Below, piece after piece: positions 32,540-41,074 of a stretch of 56,557 nucleotides of DNA (position 1 is its first letter; each line of letters starts with the position of its first letter). The position numbers and the translations under genes were made by a program. The notes beneath the pieces are model-generated. The model did not search any database and had not been told where the DNA came from. It saw only the letters and a list, made by a program, of their open reading frames with translations. Source of the stretch: Clostridia bacterium. Lineage in GTDB: Bacteria; Bacillota; Clostridia; TANB77; CAG-508. The stretch is from positions 1 through 56,557 of the forward strand of contig JAGAED010000008.1 of NCBI GenBank assembly GCA_017613275.1, in the 5' to 3' direction.

Positions 32540-33403
32540 TTATTTTTGGGAATAGTAATCAGATAATTTGGCATATTCTTCTAATGTTAGCTTTTCTCCT
32601 CTAACATTTAAATCTAATCCAACTTTTTCAAATATTTTTGTTGCTTGTTCCTTTGTCTCAAATATTCCATTTAAAACAAGCGCATTTAATAATGTTTTTC
32701 TTCTTTGTAAAAATGCACATTTTATTATTTTGAACATTTTCTCTGGATTTTCTACTTTTATATTCGGAGTTTTTCTGATTTTTAGTTTTAATACTTTTGA
32801 TGTTACTTCTGGCTCTGGAATAAACGAACTTTTATCTACTTCTATTATTCCTTCTGGTTCAGAATAATAATTTATACTATATGTTATTGCTCCGCAATTT
32901 TTTCCGCCTGGTTTGTCTATTAACCTATCTGCTACTTCTTTTTGAATCATTATTGTTATGCTTTCTATATCTAGTTTATCTTCTAAAAGTTTCATAACAA
33001 TTGGTGTAGTAATGTAATATGGTAAATTTGCAACTATTTTAACATTATCTATTTCTTGTTTTTGTCTTTCATCTTTTATTATTTGATTTAAATCTAATTT
33101 TAACACATCTTCATTTATTATTTCTAGATTTTTATATAATAAAAATCTGTCTTGTAAAACTTTTACCATGTTTTCATCAAGTTCAACACATATTACTTTT
33201 TTTGCTTTTTCAAGCAAAAATTCAGTTAATGTTCCAAGACCTGGGCCAATTTCAATTACTAGATCATTTGATGTAATCTCCGCAGAATTTACTATTGTTT
33301 CTAATACTTCTTTATTTATTAAAAAGTTTTGTCCAAGACTTTTGTTGGCTTTTAAATTGTACTTATTTAAAATGAATTTTGTTTCTTTAACTATATTTTC
33401 CAT
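32540..33403 (-). CDS. rsmA: 16S rRNA adenine dimethyltransferase RsmA (KsgA)
   Basis: RsmA dimethylates A1518 and A1519 at the 3' end of 16S rRNA, late in 30S assembly. The 287 residues show KSLGQNFLIN, the SAM motif EIGPGLGTL (residues 51-59), VELDENM and the catalytic NLPYYITTPIV. The frame is open 30 codons upstream, but the ATG at 33403 has AAGGAGA at proper distance and aligns with the family. The gene is 48 bases from the sortase gene downstream on the same strand. Confidence 0.96.
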   Translation of the reverse strand: MENIVKETKFILNKYNLKANKSLGQNFLINKEVLETIVNSAEITSNDLVIEIGPGLGTLTEFLLEKAKKVICVELDENMVKVLQDRFLLYKNLEIINEDVLKLDLNQIIKDERQKQEIDNVKIVANLPYYITTPIVMKLLEDKLDIESITIMIQKEVADRLIDKPGGKNCGAITYSINYYSEPEGIIEVDKSSFIPEPEVTSKVLKLKIRKTPNIKVENPEKMFKIIKCAFLQRRKTLLNALVLNGIFETKEQATKIFEKVGLDLNVRGEKLTLEEYAKLSDYYSQK

Positions 33404-33456
33404 ATTTTCTCCTTTTATTTTACTTATTATATCACAAAATTTTAAAAAAATAAATA

Positions 33457-33485
33457 TTGCATTTTTAGTTTTAATAATATACAAT
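33457..33485 (+). promoter_or_regulatory. Promoter of the second PBP gene
   Basis: TTGCAT (33457-33462), 17-base spacer, TACAAT (33480-33485). The transcript would begin near 33492. Confidence 0.7.
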
Positions 33486-33502
33486 AATAGCAAAACTAAA
33501 GA

Positions 33503-33542
33503 AAGGAGAATTTGCTATTTACATTAGCAATATTTAATAATG
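33503..33542 (+). promoter_or_regulatory. Ribosome site separated from the start codon by a hairpin
   Basis: AAAGGAGA (33502-33509) is 30 bases from the ATG at 33540, too far for normal use. TTGCTA (33512-33517) and TAGCAA (33525-33530) can pair and would bring the two to a working distance. A 21-codon frame from the TTG at 33513 reads across the PBP start and could be a leader peptide instead. Confidence 0.45.
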
Positions 33543-35900
33543 AACAAAAAAAATATCTCCAAAAAGAAAAAAAATAATAATAAAATATTTGGAAAAACTA
33601 TAAATAATATATTAAATAACTCAGGCAAGTCAACTACGCCTAAGAAAAACAATTCTAAAATAATCAGAATGAACAACCCTTTTGAAACTCAAAACTTAAT
33701 ACATACAAAAAAACTTAGAGTTATTTTTGTTATTGTATTACTTTGTATGATTGTCCTAATTCTACGAATTGCCTTTTTACAATTTATTCAAGGTAGTGAA
33801 TTAAGAGAATATGCATATCAGCAACAAACAATTAACCAAGTTATAAGCCCGAAAAGAGGAAAAATATATGATTCAACAGGAAAAGCCCTAGCAATTAGTG
33901 CACGAGTTGATACCGTAACAATAAATCCTTCAAGAATAAAAGATAGCAAGGATAATGAGGAAAAAACTAAGGAAATAAAAGAAAAAGTTGCCAAAGCATT
34001 TTCTGAAATATTTGAGTTAGACTATAATTCTGTTTTAGAAAAGGTTAATAGTGATTCTCAATTTCAAACTATTGCCAAAAAAGTTGAACAAGATAAAATT
34101 GATAAGTTAAAAGAATGGATTAAGGAAAATGGAATATCTGATGGAATAAATATCGATGAAGATTCAAAAAGATACTATCCTTATGATACAGTAGCATCAG
34201 CAGTTTTAGGCTTCTGTGGTACAGATAACCAAGGTATAACAGGAATTGAAAGCAAATGGGATGATGTGTTAACAGGAACTCCTGGAAAACTTATCAGTTC
34301 TAAGGGAAGTAACTTACAAGAAATCCCAGATTCTCAGGAAAAATATATCCCTGCTGAAAATGGAAGTGATATTACATTATCTATAAATTGGTATATTCAA
34401 ACTATAGTAGAAAAGTATTTGAAACAAGCAGTCGAAGAGAATAATTGTGAAAGAGGTGGAAACTGCATTGTAATGAATCCAAAAACTGGTGATATTCTTG
34501 CAATGGCATGTTATCCAAATTATAACCTTAATACACCTTTCACACCAAATGAAACTTTGGCAAAAATTTATGATTCACTTTCAGATGAAGACAAAAGTTT
34601 GGAAATTCAAAAAATGTGGAGAAATAAATCTGTTCAAGATTTATATGAACCTGGTTCTACCTTTAAGGTTATAACATCTGCAGTCGCTCTTGAAGAAAAC
34701 ATTACAACTCCAAATGTTCAAGGCGAATTTGTTTGTACTGGATATGAACATGTTGGAGATAGAGATATTGCATGTTGGAGAAACTATAATCCTCATGGAT
34801 ATCAAAGTTTAACACAAGCTCTTGGAAACTCTTGTAACCCTGCTTTTATGCAATTAGGAAAAAGAATTGGAGCCCCAACACTTTATAAATATTATAAAGC
34901 TTTTGGATTGTTTGATAAAACTGGAGTTGGCCTTTCAGGTGAAGAAAACAGCTTATTTACTCCATTAGATAAAGTTGGACCTGTTGAACTTGCCACTATG
35001 TCTTTTGGACAAAGATTAAGTATTACTCCATTGCAAATGGCTACAGCAATTTGTGCAGTTGCAAATGATGGATATTTAATGCAACCTAGAATTGTTAAAT
35101 CCATAACAAATACAGATACTGGAGCCGTTACAGAAGTTGAACCAGTTACAGTTAGACAAGTTATTTCTAAGAAAACTTCTGAAGAAGTTAAAGAAATGAT
35201 GGAATATGTTGCAACAAAAGGAACTGGTCAAAATGCACAAGTAACTGGATATTCAATAGGTGGAAAAACAGGAACTTCTGAACCTCCAAGTGATAGAAAA
35301 GAAGATGGTTATGTTGCTTCTTATGTAGCAATTTCACCAGTAGAAGATACACAAGTTGTATTATTACTAACTTTATATAAACCGCCGTCAAACAATCACC
35401 AAGGTGGTACACTTGCTGGACCAGTAGTTTCTCAAATGTTATCAGAAATACTACCATACTTAAATGTTACTTCAACTTCTACAACTGGAAATAACAAATC
35501 AAATGCTGATTTAGTTACTGTTCCAGATGTTAGAAATAAAACAATTGCAGAAGCTCAAAAAATCCTTGAAGATGCTGGATTTACAGTAAAAGTTTCAACA
35601 ACAGGTGATGTTAATTCAGAACTTGTTACAGAACAAACTCCAAAACCAGGAATTGCTTTAAGTAAAAAATCAATTATTTATTTATATGATAAAAATGCAG
35701 TTGCAAATTCTACAACTGTTCCAGACTTAAAGAATATGAGTTTAACAGATGCAACAAATGCCTTAAAAGAAAAAGGATTAAACATAACTTATGAAGGTAG
35801 TGGAGTCGTTATTTCTCAAGAATATACTAAAGATACTCAAATACCAGAAGGTTCAGTTGTAAGCGTAACTTTAAAAACTAAATTAACAGATGCACATTAA
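33540..35900 (+). CDS. Class B penicillin-binding protein with two PASTA domains (SpoVD/FtsI type)
   Basis: This 786-residue transpeptidase parallels the PBP at 24323 along its whole length (shared FIQGSELREYAYQQQTI, SPKRGKIYDSTGKALAI and YYPY blocks). The N-terminus is a long basic Asn/Lys-rich tail (about 1-55), then a membrane helix (about 58-78). The catalytic motifs are S373 in YEPGSTFKV, SCN in GNSCNPAF, and GGKTGTSE (about 575). Two PASTA repeats end the protein (about 656-715 and 720-780). The 3' end is followed by a strong terminator. One of the pair probably acts in vegetative division and the other in sporulation; the sequence does not tell which. Confidence 0.95.
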   Translation: MNKKNISKKKKNNNKIFGKTINNILNNSGKSTTPKKNNSKIIRMNNPFETQNLIHTKKLRVIFVIVLLCMIVLILRIAFLQFIQGSELREYAYQQQTINQVISPKRGKIYDSTGKALAISARVDTVTINPSRIKDSKDNEEKTKEIKEKVAKAFSEIFELDYNSVLEKVNSDSQFQTIAKKVEQDKIDKLKEWIKENGISDGINIDEDSKRYYPYDTVASAVLGFCGTDNQGITGIESKWDDVLTGTPGKLISSKGSNLQEIPDSQEKYIPAENGSDITLSINWYIQTIVEKYLKQAVEENNCERGGNCIVMNPKTGDILAMACYPNYNLNTPFTPNETLAKIYDSLSDEDKSLEIQKMWRNKSVQDLYEPGSTFKVITSAVALEENITTPNVQGEFVCTGYEHVGDRDIACWRNYNPHGYQSLTQALGNSCNPAFMQLGKRIGAPTLYKYYKAFGLFDKTGVGLSGEENSLFTPLDKVGPVELATMSFGQRLSITPLQMATAICAVANDGYLMQPRIVKSITNTDTGAVTEVEPVTVRQVISKKTSEEVKEMMEYVATKGTGQNAQVTGYSIGGKTGTSEPPSDRKEDGYVASYVAISPVEDTQVVLLLTLYKPPSNNHQGGTLAGPVVSQMLSEILPYLNVTSTSTTGNNKSNADLVTVPDVRNKTIAEAQKILEDAGFTVKVSTTGDVNSELVTEQTPKPGIALSKKSIIYLYDKNAVANSTTVPDLKNMSLTDATNALKEKGLNITYEGSGVVISQEYTKDTQIPEGSVVSVTLKTKLTDAH

Positions 35901-35902
35901 CA

Positions 35903-35935
35903 AAAGCAGGATAAAATCCTGCTTTTGCTTTTTTA
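35903..35935 (+). terminator. Intrinsic terminator after the second PBP gene
   Basis: AAAAGCAGGAT (35903-35913) and ATCCTGCTTTT (35917-35927) are perfect arms around three bases, followed by GCTTTTTT. Confidence 0.88.
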
Positions 35936-35963
35936 TGCCAAAATTAAAACTGAAGATAGATTA

Positions 35964-36431
35964 TTAAATAATTCCTATAAATAAATATTCATTGGTATTA
36001 TTTTCTTCTTTTAGTTTGTTTAAATCAATAATATCGATATCTGATGCTTTCCATACTTTGTTGTTTTTGCTAAGCAAATTCAAAGTATATTTTTGTACAA
36101 AATCAGGATGTTGATTTATATTATCATTTTTTATGCTAGCCTTATTTAGGTAAAATCTTCCATGAATATTGTAATTTTCCTCGCAAAATTGCCAGTAACA
36201 AAACAATGACTGCCTTATATCATCACCCGAAATTGTCTTTATAAAAACTGTGTAATTTGTAAAGTCCTCCAACACAACGTTAAATTCATACAATACAAAA
36301 TTATATTCCAACATTTTATTCAATTTACACTTTCCCAAATATGTAAATTTCAGCACTTTCTTATTAAATATCAAATTAAAAATATTCACAAATTCATTTT
36401 TATTAATATTTATCAAAACTTTTTGCATCAT
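35964..36431 (-). CDS. Hypothetical 155-aa protein coupled to the Rpn-like gene
   Basis: I do not recognise this protein. It has no signal peptide, is rich in Asn, Phe, Tyr and Leu, and reads as an alpha/beta domain (TYLGKCKLNKMLEYNFVLYE, YTVFIKTISGDDIRQSLF). The ATG at 36431 overlaps the TGA stop of the upstream gene in an ATGA arrangement, and GGAAGGAAG lies just inside that gene, so translation is coupled. The longer frame from 36449 is less likely. It could be a partner of the upstream nuclease-like protein. Confidence 0.65.
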   Translation of the reverse strand: MMQKVLININKNEFVNIFNLIFNKKVLKFTYLGKCKLNKMLEYNFVLYEFNVVLEDFTNYTVFIKTISGDDIRQSLFCYWQFCEENYNIHGRFYLNKASIKNDNINQHPDFVQKYTLNLLSKNNKVWKASDIDIIDLNKLKEENNTNEYLFIGII

Positions 36432-37042
36432 ATTTTCTCTTCCTTCCAATAATTTTTTAACAAATCATCCAGTTTTTTAATACATTCATACTTTTTTATA
36501 GCTTTTGCTATAAGGTATCTATCATCACCTCTCAAGTATAGTACCCATGCTTCTTCCTTTGTTAATCTCATGTTTTTTGTTATTTTAAGCTTTGGAAGTT
36601 CTATAATATGCATTTGCACTTCTTCTAAAATGCTATCATTCATAGCGTTTGTTTTTAATTTAATTATTTTATGAAAATTTAATGAACTAAAAAATGACAT
36701 ATCTAAAATATTTATTGTAGTTGTTTTTGCTAGTCTTCTACCATCTTCATATAATGCTTGATTAGTGTGAATTTTCGCATAATACAATAACATTTTACTT
36801 TGAATATAATTACCGTCTATTATTTGAATTCCAACATTTAACTCATTATTTTCTTTAGTAATAACTCTAACATCTACAATTCCATAGGATTTACTATCAT
36901 TAAGATTTGGATTGATCTTTAAAGTACTTATTGGGATTTTTAAAAAAGTTTCAATAAAATCTGCAATAATATCTTTGCATTTTTCTGAATTTAAAATTTC
37001 GTGTAAAACCAAATTACTATTTTTTATAAATTTTCTGTTCAT
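36428..37042 (-). CDS. Rpn/PD-(D/E)XK transposase-like nuclease, probably inactive
   Basis: The 204-residue protein resembles the Rpn family of recombination-promoting nucleases (PDDEXK_2): an N-terminal helical part, GIVDVRVITKENNELNVGIQ (about residues 54-73), and MLLYYAKIHTNQALYEDG. The expected acidic pair is D57 plus an E two residues before the Q of ExQ; here that second position is Gly (NVGIQ). The active site is therefore incomplete. The start codon has no near ribosome site: AAGGAGG lies about 34 bases upstream, beyond a palindrome. It is first in a two-gene unit. Confidence 0.65.
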   Translation of the reverse strand: MNRKFIKNSNLVLHEILNSEKCKDIIADFIETFLKIPISTLKINPNLNDSKSYGIVDVRVITKENNELNVGIQIIDGNYIQSKMLLYYAKIHTNQALYEDGRRLAKTTTINILDMSFFSSLNFHKIIKLKTNAMNDSILEEVQMHIIELPKLKITKNMRLTKEEAWVLYLRGDDRYLIAKAIKKYECIKKLDDLLKNYWKEEKI

Positions 37043-37356
37043 ACTTAAAATGAATTTAGTGCACTAAAAATTTTAACCTCCTTTTTGATAATTTCGGTGA
37101 AAAATTTTAAAGTAGCCAAGTTATAACTTTTTAAAAAAGTAACATTTTTATTTGGGCATATTAGATTAATAATTTTTGAATAAAATTGTTACGAAAGAAA
37201 TTATATAATTCTGCCTAAAGTATATACATAATTCGTTACTTTGTCAATTATTTTTTTCGATATTTTTCCCCTTTTCATCGCAAAATTCGACAAAATTGAA
37301 ACATGTACGTTAATATAAAGCAAAAAAAATGCAATTTTCATTGCATTTTTTATTAT
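37043..37356 (-). promoter_or_regulatory. Long leader and promoter of the Rpn-like operon
   Basis: A promoter TTGACA-17-TATACT lies at 37219-37247 on the minus strand, so the transcript has a leader of about 170 bases. The leader holds AAGGAGG (37077-37083), then the perfect palindrome TTTAGTGCACTAAA (37055-37068) flanked by TTAAAAT/ATTTTAA, then the ATG at 37042. Pairing of the palindrome would shorten the ribosome-site distance. The remainder is AT-rich, with no ORF and no known riboswitch. Confidence 0.55.
37322..37351 (-). terminator. Intrinsic terminator after the response regulator gene
   Basis: AAAAAATGCAA and TTGCATTTTTT arms pair around a short A/T loop, with a T-run on the minus strand. 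Confidence 0.8.
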
Positions 37357-38103
37357 TTATTTTGATACTATATAATATCCAACACTTCTCTTTGTAATAA
37401 GAATTTGAGGTGTAGATGTATCTTTTTCAATTTTTTCTCTTATTCTTCTAACTGTTACATCAACTGTTCTTATATCTCCATAATATTCATAACCCCATAC
37501 TTTTTCAAGTAATGTTTCTCTTGTTACTACTTGTCCTGGAGTACTAGCCAAGAATTTAAGAACTTCGAATTCTCTTAGTGTTAGATCGATTACTTCTCCT
37601 CTAACTTTAACTTCGAATTTATCTAAGTCTAATTCAAGTTCTCCCACAACAATTTTTTGTGTTTTAACTTTATCTTCTTCAATTTCAGTGTCTTGTTTAA
37701 CATTTGTTACCATAGATGCATCAACTTTTCTAAGGTTTGCTTTTACTCTTGCTACTAACTCTCTAATGCTAAATGGTTTTGTTATATAGTCATCTGCACC
37801 TAATTCTAATCCTAAGATTTTATCTATTTCTTCATCTTTAGCTGTAAGCATTAAAATTGGCACATTTAAAGAATTTTTAACTCTTTTACATACAGATAAT
37901 CCATCCAATTTAGGTAACATTATATCTAATAAAATTAAATCCGGTTTTTGTTCTAAAGCTATTTCAACGGCAGCAACACCATCACTTGCTTGAATTATGT
38001 TGTATCCTTCTTTTTTTAAATTAAATTCCAACATATCTCTGATTGGTTGTTCATCATCAACAACTAATATAGTTTTTTGCTCTTTTACTAAATTTTCTTC
38101 CAC
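37357..38103 (-). CDS. OmpR/WalR-type response regulator without an adjacent kinase
   Basis: The 248 residues include a receiver domain with acidic pair DD (16-17), phosphoacceptor D60 (LILLDIMLP) and K109 (ITKPF), a linker rich in Lys/Glu, and a C-terminal winged helix (LTLREFEVLKFLA, DVTVRRIREKIE, ITKRSVGYYI). The effector domain resembles WalR/PhoP of Firmicutes. The start is GTG at 38103 with AAAGGTGG seven bases upstream. WalR genes are usually followed by their histidine kinase; here the gene ends in a terminator, so it is an orphan in this window. Confidence 0.92.
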   Translation of the reverse strand: MEENLVKEQKTILVVDDEQPIRDMLEFNLKKEGYNIIQASDGVAAVEIALEQKPDLILLDIMLPKLDGLSVCKRVKNSLNVPILMLTAKDEEIDKILGLELGADDYITKPFSIRELVARVKANLRKVDASMVTNVKQDTEIEEDKVKTQKIVVGELELDLDKFEVKVRGEVIDLTLREFEVLKFLASTPGQVVTRETLLEKVWGYEYYGDIRTVDVTVRRIREKIEKDTSTPQILITKRSVGYYIVSK

Positions 38104-38136
38104 TTGGCATCCACCTTTCTTTTATTAGATATATAT

Positions 38137-38165
38137 TTTATATCACACTTCTTTTTAATATACAA
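38137..38165 (-). promoter_or_regulatory. Promoter of the response regulator gene
   Basis: Minus strand TTGTAT (38160-38165), 17-base spacer, TATAAA (38137-38142). Confidence 0.6.
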
Positions 38166-38171
38166 GTTTTT

Positions 38172-38207
38172 TTGAAAAAAATGTGAAACAAATTTTGTTT
38201 CACATTT
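38172..38207 (-). terminator. Terminator after the nuclease/DUF3006-like unit
   Basis: AAATGTGAAACAAA (38179-38192) and TTTGTTTCACATTT (38194-38207) make a long stem that overlaps the stop codon, with T-run following on the minus strand. TTTCACATTTTTT recurs at the ends of the terminators near 39640, 41235 and 42775. Confidence 0.75.
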
Positions 38208-38769
38208 CACTTATATATTCTTTATATTCTCCATCATCGTAGATAAATAAATCTCCTTCATTTGCGTCTTGTAATAATTCTTTTGGAAAGTCTATTTCTT
38301 CAACTTCTTCCCCACCATTACTACTTTCATCAGTAATGTCAAATAACCAAGCTCTATCCCTGCCATTTTCAGACATTTCATATATATGACCTTCAATTCT
38401 TTTGCTTTCTAAAAACTCTGTCTGTTCTTTTAGAATTTCATCATTCAAGTTATATAATTCTTTTGCTATCTCTAGAGTTGCTTCATCATCAAGAATATAA
38501 CTATCTCCATTTTTTCTTAAAACACTTCCCATTTGGGCTTCAACTGGCAACTCTTCTTGACTTGCTTCAATAATTATATGGCTCTTTCCTTCCTCGCAAA
38601 TACACAAATTGTAACCATCTTGCATTTTAGAATTTTTGTCATATATATAATACATTTGGCCTTTATCAAGTGTTTGCTTGGCATAGTCATTTAAAATTTT
38701 AAGTCTTTCCAATAGCATTTTATCTCTATATTTTGTAATTATTCTATCGTCATTATTAGGGTTAATCAC
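38200..38769 (-). CDS. DUF3006-like protein with an extra N-terminal domain
   Basis: The last 60-70 of 189 residues (EGHIYEMSENGRDRAWLFDI, then EIDFPKELLQDANEGDLFIY) resemble the DUF3006 pattern, a small domain common beside nucleases and ComEC-type genes in Firmicutes. The first 120 residues form an unrecognised charged domain (CICEEGKSHIIIEASQEELP). There is no signal. It starts 16 bases after the EndA-type nuclease gene, so they form an operon. A modulating role for the nuclease is inference. Confidence 0.6.
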   Translation of the reverse strand: MINPNNDDRIITKYRDKMLLERLKILNDYAKQTLDKGQMYYIYDKNSKMQDGYNLCICEEGKSHIIIEASQEELPVEAQMGSVLRKNGDSYILDDEATLEIAKELYNLNDEILKEQTEFLESKRIEGHIYEMSENGRDRAWLFDITDESSNGGEEVEEIDFPKELLQDANEGDLFIYDDGEYKEYISEM

Positions 38770-38785
38770 TGTTGTAGCCTCCTTG

Positions 38786-39541
38786 TTATTTATTTATTAA
38801 TTCTCCTGTTGCATAATTTAAATTTGCTCCTGGTTGCACATTATACACAAATACATTAAAAGAAAGTGCTCCATTGTCTTCAACTGAATATGCTTCCATT
38901 TGAACTCCACTTACTAGAAGATTATCCCCTTTGAAAACTGGTGTTACTCTATACAAAACATGATTGTTTTGATTCTTTTTCATATAGTCTAACACTTTGT
39001 TTTCAATTGGCAACATTCCTTGAACATTAAAATATCTTGTTCCTGTGATTAGGTTTTGCTTATTTGCATCTTCGTCTGAAAGACAATAAGCTATTAAATG
39101 ACATCTATTATATATGTATTCGCCATTGAATTTGGCTTGTTTCCAACCTGTTGGACGAACTGAGCTGATTTCGCCTCTTTCATCTCCTTTAGGTGGCATT
39201 GTTTCTTTGCAGATGTTTGCATAAGCTACTCCGCATCTTCCTAATGAGTCTAGCTCACTATAATTTTCAAATGCCTTTGTTGTATAGTCTTTTTCTGTAA
39301 AATATGGCTTATTGTCATTTATCATTACACAGATTTCTCCAGAATAGTCTGGAATGTCTACTATGTTTGAATATGTGGTGTTTCCGAAAATTTCTTCATT
39401 TTTATTTGTATTGCTTGTTTGGCCTTCACTTGTTCCTGTTAGATATTCTATTAAAAATATTATTCCGAAAATTATTAATCCAGCTATTAATTGTTTTATA
39501 TCTAGTTTTTCAATGCTTTTGTTTGTTCTTTTTTTACTCAT
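38786..39541 (-). CDS. Membrane-anchored DNA/RNA non-specific endonuclease (EndA/NucA type)
   Basis: The 251-residue protein has one N-terminal membrane segment (about 14-32), a Thr/Asn linker and a beta-beta-alpha metal nuclease domain. The active site YNRCHLIAYCLSDEDANKQN corresponds to the DRGHLIA motif of the family with Arg-Gly changed to Arg-Cys; the catalytic His and the following Asn (NLITGTRYFNVQGMLPIEN) are conserved. Related EndA proteins degrade DNA at the cell surface during uptake. The start at 39541 follows GGAGCAAACTA; the frame is open 18 codons upstream without a ribosome site. Confidence 0.85.
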   Translation of the reverse strand: MSKKRTNKSIEKLDIKQLIAGLIIFGIIFLIEYLTGTSEGQTSNTNKNEEIFGNTTYSNIVDIPDYSGEICVMINDNKPYFTEKDYTTKAFENYSELDSLGRCGVAYANICKETMPPKGDERGEISSVRPTGWKQAKFNGEYIYNRCHLIAYCLSDEDANKQNLITGTRYFNVQGMLPIENKVLDYMKKNQNNHVLYRVTPVFKGDNLLVSGVQMEAYSVEDNGALSFNVFVYNVQPGANLNYATGELINK

Positions 39542-39602
39542 TAGTTTGCTCCATTCTTTATCTTTTCTTTTTGTTTTTTTACTATTATACACCAATTATA
39601 AT

Positions 39603-39700
39603 AATTTGAATATATTTTATAATATTTATTTAAAAAATGTGAAAAAGTAGGAAACTTATTAAAATTTCCTACTCTTCTTTTTTTGTTTAGTCATTGCCAA
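39603..39700. repeat. Duplicated gene 3' end and terminator, copy 1
   Basis: This segment contains, in plus orientation, TTTGAATATATTTTATAATA, AAAAAATGTGAAA, a hairpin (AGTAGGAAA 39646-39654 and TTTCCTACT 39665-39673), CTTCTTT and TAGTCATTGCCAA. The same series recurs at 41019-41295, there split by about 175 bases. The hairpin is the terminator of the 91-aa gene. Confidence 0.75.
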
Positions 39701-39962
39701 CAGTTGCAGATAATACATCTGACCACCACGAGTGCAACTTTTTTCTCATTTCTTGGTATTTTTCATAAGTAGCATAGTAATATGCCATTCCTTTACCATT
39801 GACGTTACTACCTCGTTTTGAGCATACAGCCTCACTGGTTACTTCTTCATATACTTTCCGTAATCTTTCCTTTTCTTCAGGTGTAGCTACATGATAATAA
39901 TCCATTTTATCAAATAGCTCTTTTTCGTAGTCAGTAATAACAAAGTTCCAATGTTCCTGCAT
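39687..39962 (-). CDS. Hypothetical 91-aa charged protein
   Basis: I do not recognise this family. The 91 residues are soluble, charged and aromatic-rich (MQEHWNFVITDYEKELFDKM, HVATPEEKERLRKVYEEVTS, YYYATYEKYQEMRKKLHSWW), probably a helical bundle. AAGGAGG stands eight bases before the ATG at 39962; the frame upstream is open but has no ribosome site. Its last codons (GTTGGCAATGAC) lie in a sequence duplicated at the end of the gene at 41281, where it is read in another frame. Confidence 0.65.
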   Translation of the reverse strand: MQEHWNFVITDYEKELFDKMDYYHVATPEEKERLRKVYEEVTSEAVCSKRGSNVNGKGMAYYYATYEKYQEMRKKLHSWWSDVLSATVGND

Positions 39963-40115
39963 AAAATAACCTCCTTGTTTTTTAATTATATTAAAACAAT
40001 TCACTACTCAGAGATATTACTCTGTTATTATAATAATAGCAGAGTAATAGTATTATGTAAAATATAAATATATGTGTAAGATATAACTTCTGATTATATC
40101 TGGCATTTTTTAATA

Positions 40116-40973
40116 CTAATTTAGACCGTTAAATAATCTTTTTATATTCTTTATTTTATTATTAGAATTATAGTAAATTCCATATTCTATTTCTGGTGTT
40201 TGTACATCTATTGGTAATTTGCTTAATTTACCATTTTTAAGCTCTTCCTGTATATATTCTTCAGTTATATATGCTATTATGTCATTATTTTGCATCTCTT
40301 CAATAATTGTATTAAATGTTGCATTTTTTATTTTTGTATTTTTTAATTTCTTTTCTTTTAATATATTTTCTAAGTTTCTACTAGTACTTGATATATTTCT
40401 TAATGTATAAATTGTTACTTTATCATCATTTTTTAAAATATTCTTACCTTTATACTTTGAATTACTATTAACAAAGAAATTATCATGAAAGTTACCTAAT
40501 TTAATAAATTTCATTGATTCACTATGTATTTCATCTGGTTGTTTTTTTGAAAAATATGCATCTATTTTTTGTTTTTCTAACATTGAAAACATTTCTTCAG
40601 TCGGAGCTTTTTCAATATTTACTTCCATGTTGGGATTTTTTTGCTTTATTATTGATATTAAAGCTCTATATATTTCTTTAGGCATGTTTGTATGAATCCC
40701 TAAATTTAGTATTTCGGTTTGTTTTAAATTGCTTTCAACACTTATTAATGTCTGTATAGCATCCTTTACTTGTGCATAAATTTTTTCACCATCTGGAGTT
40801 AAAGTCATCCCGTATCTGGTTCTATCGAATAACTTTATTTGTAATTCATTTTCAAGATTGTGTATATGTTTTGTTACTGCTGGTTGTGATATATTTAATA
40901 TTTCACTTGCTCTTGTTAGATTTTCTTCATCAGCAACAATTTTAAATATTTTATATAATTCTAAATTTACCAT
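40116..40973 (-). CDS. LysR-family transcriptional regulator
   Basis: The 285-residue protein has an N-terminal winged HTH (LYKIFKIVADEENLTRASEI, LNISQPAVTKHIHNLENELQ, LFDRTRYGMTLTPDGEKIY, about residues 4-65) and a substrate-binding effector domain (LNLGIHTNMPKEIYRALISI onward). The effector cannot be named. The ATG at 40973 is used with GAGTGA upstream. About 100-160 bases before the start lie three TTCGACAC boxes with a 23-base period, possible regulator sites. No divergently transcribed target gene is present. Confidence 0.9.
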   Translation of the reverse strand: MVNLELYKIFKIVADEENLTRASEILNISQPAVTKHIHNLENELQIKLFDRTRYGMTLTPDGEKIYAQVKDAIQTLISVESNLKQTEILNLGIHTNMPKEIYRALISIIKQKNPNMEVNIEKAPTEEMFSMLEKQKIDAYFSKKQPDEIHSESMKFIKLGNFHDNFFVNSNSKYKGKNILKNDDKVTIYTLRNISSTSRNLENILKEKKLKNTKIKNATFNTIIEEMQNNDIIAYITEEYIQEELKNGKLSKLPIDVQTPEIEYGIYYNSNNKIKNIKRLFNGLN

Positions 40974-41074
40974 AAAAATCACTCTCATTTCTTTTAAATA
41001 TTATACTATAATTTAGGAAATTTGAATATATTTTATAATAATATTTAAAAAATGTGAAACAAATTTGCTTTTTA

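Noticed and set aside
33404..33493. N-terminal extension of RsmA (30 residues)
   Set aside because: It has no ribosome site and overlaps the promoter of the divergent PBP gene; the ATG at 33403 fits the family.
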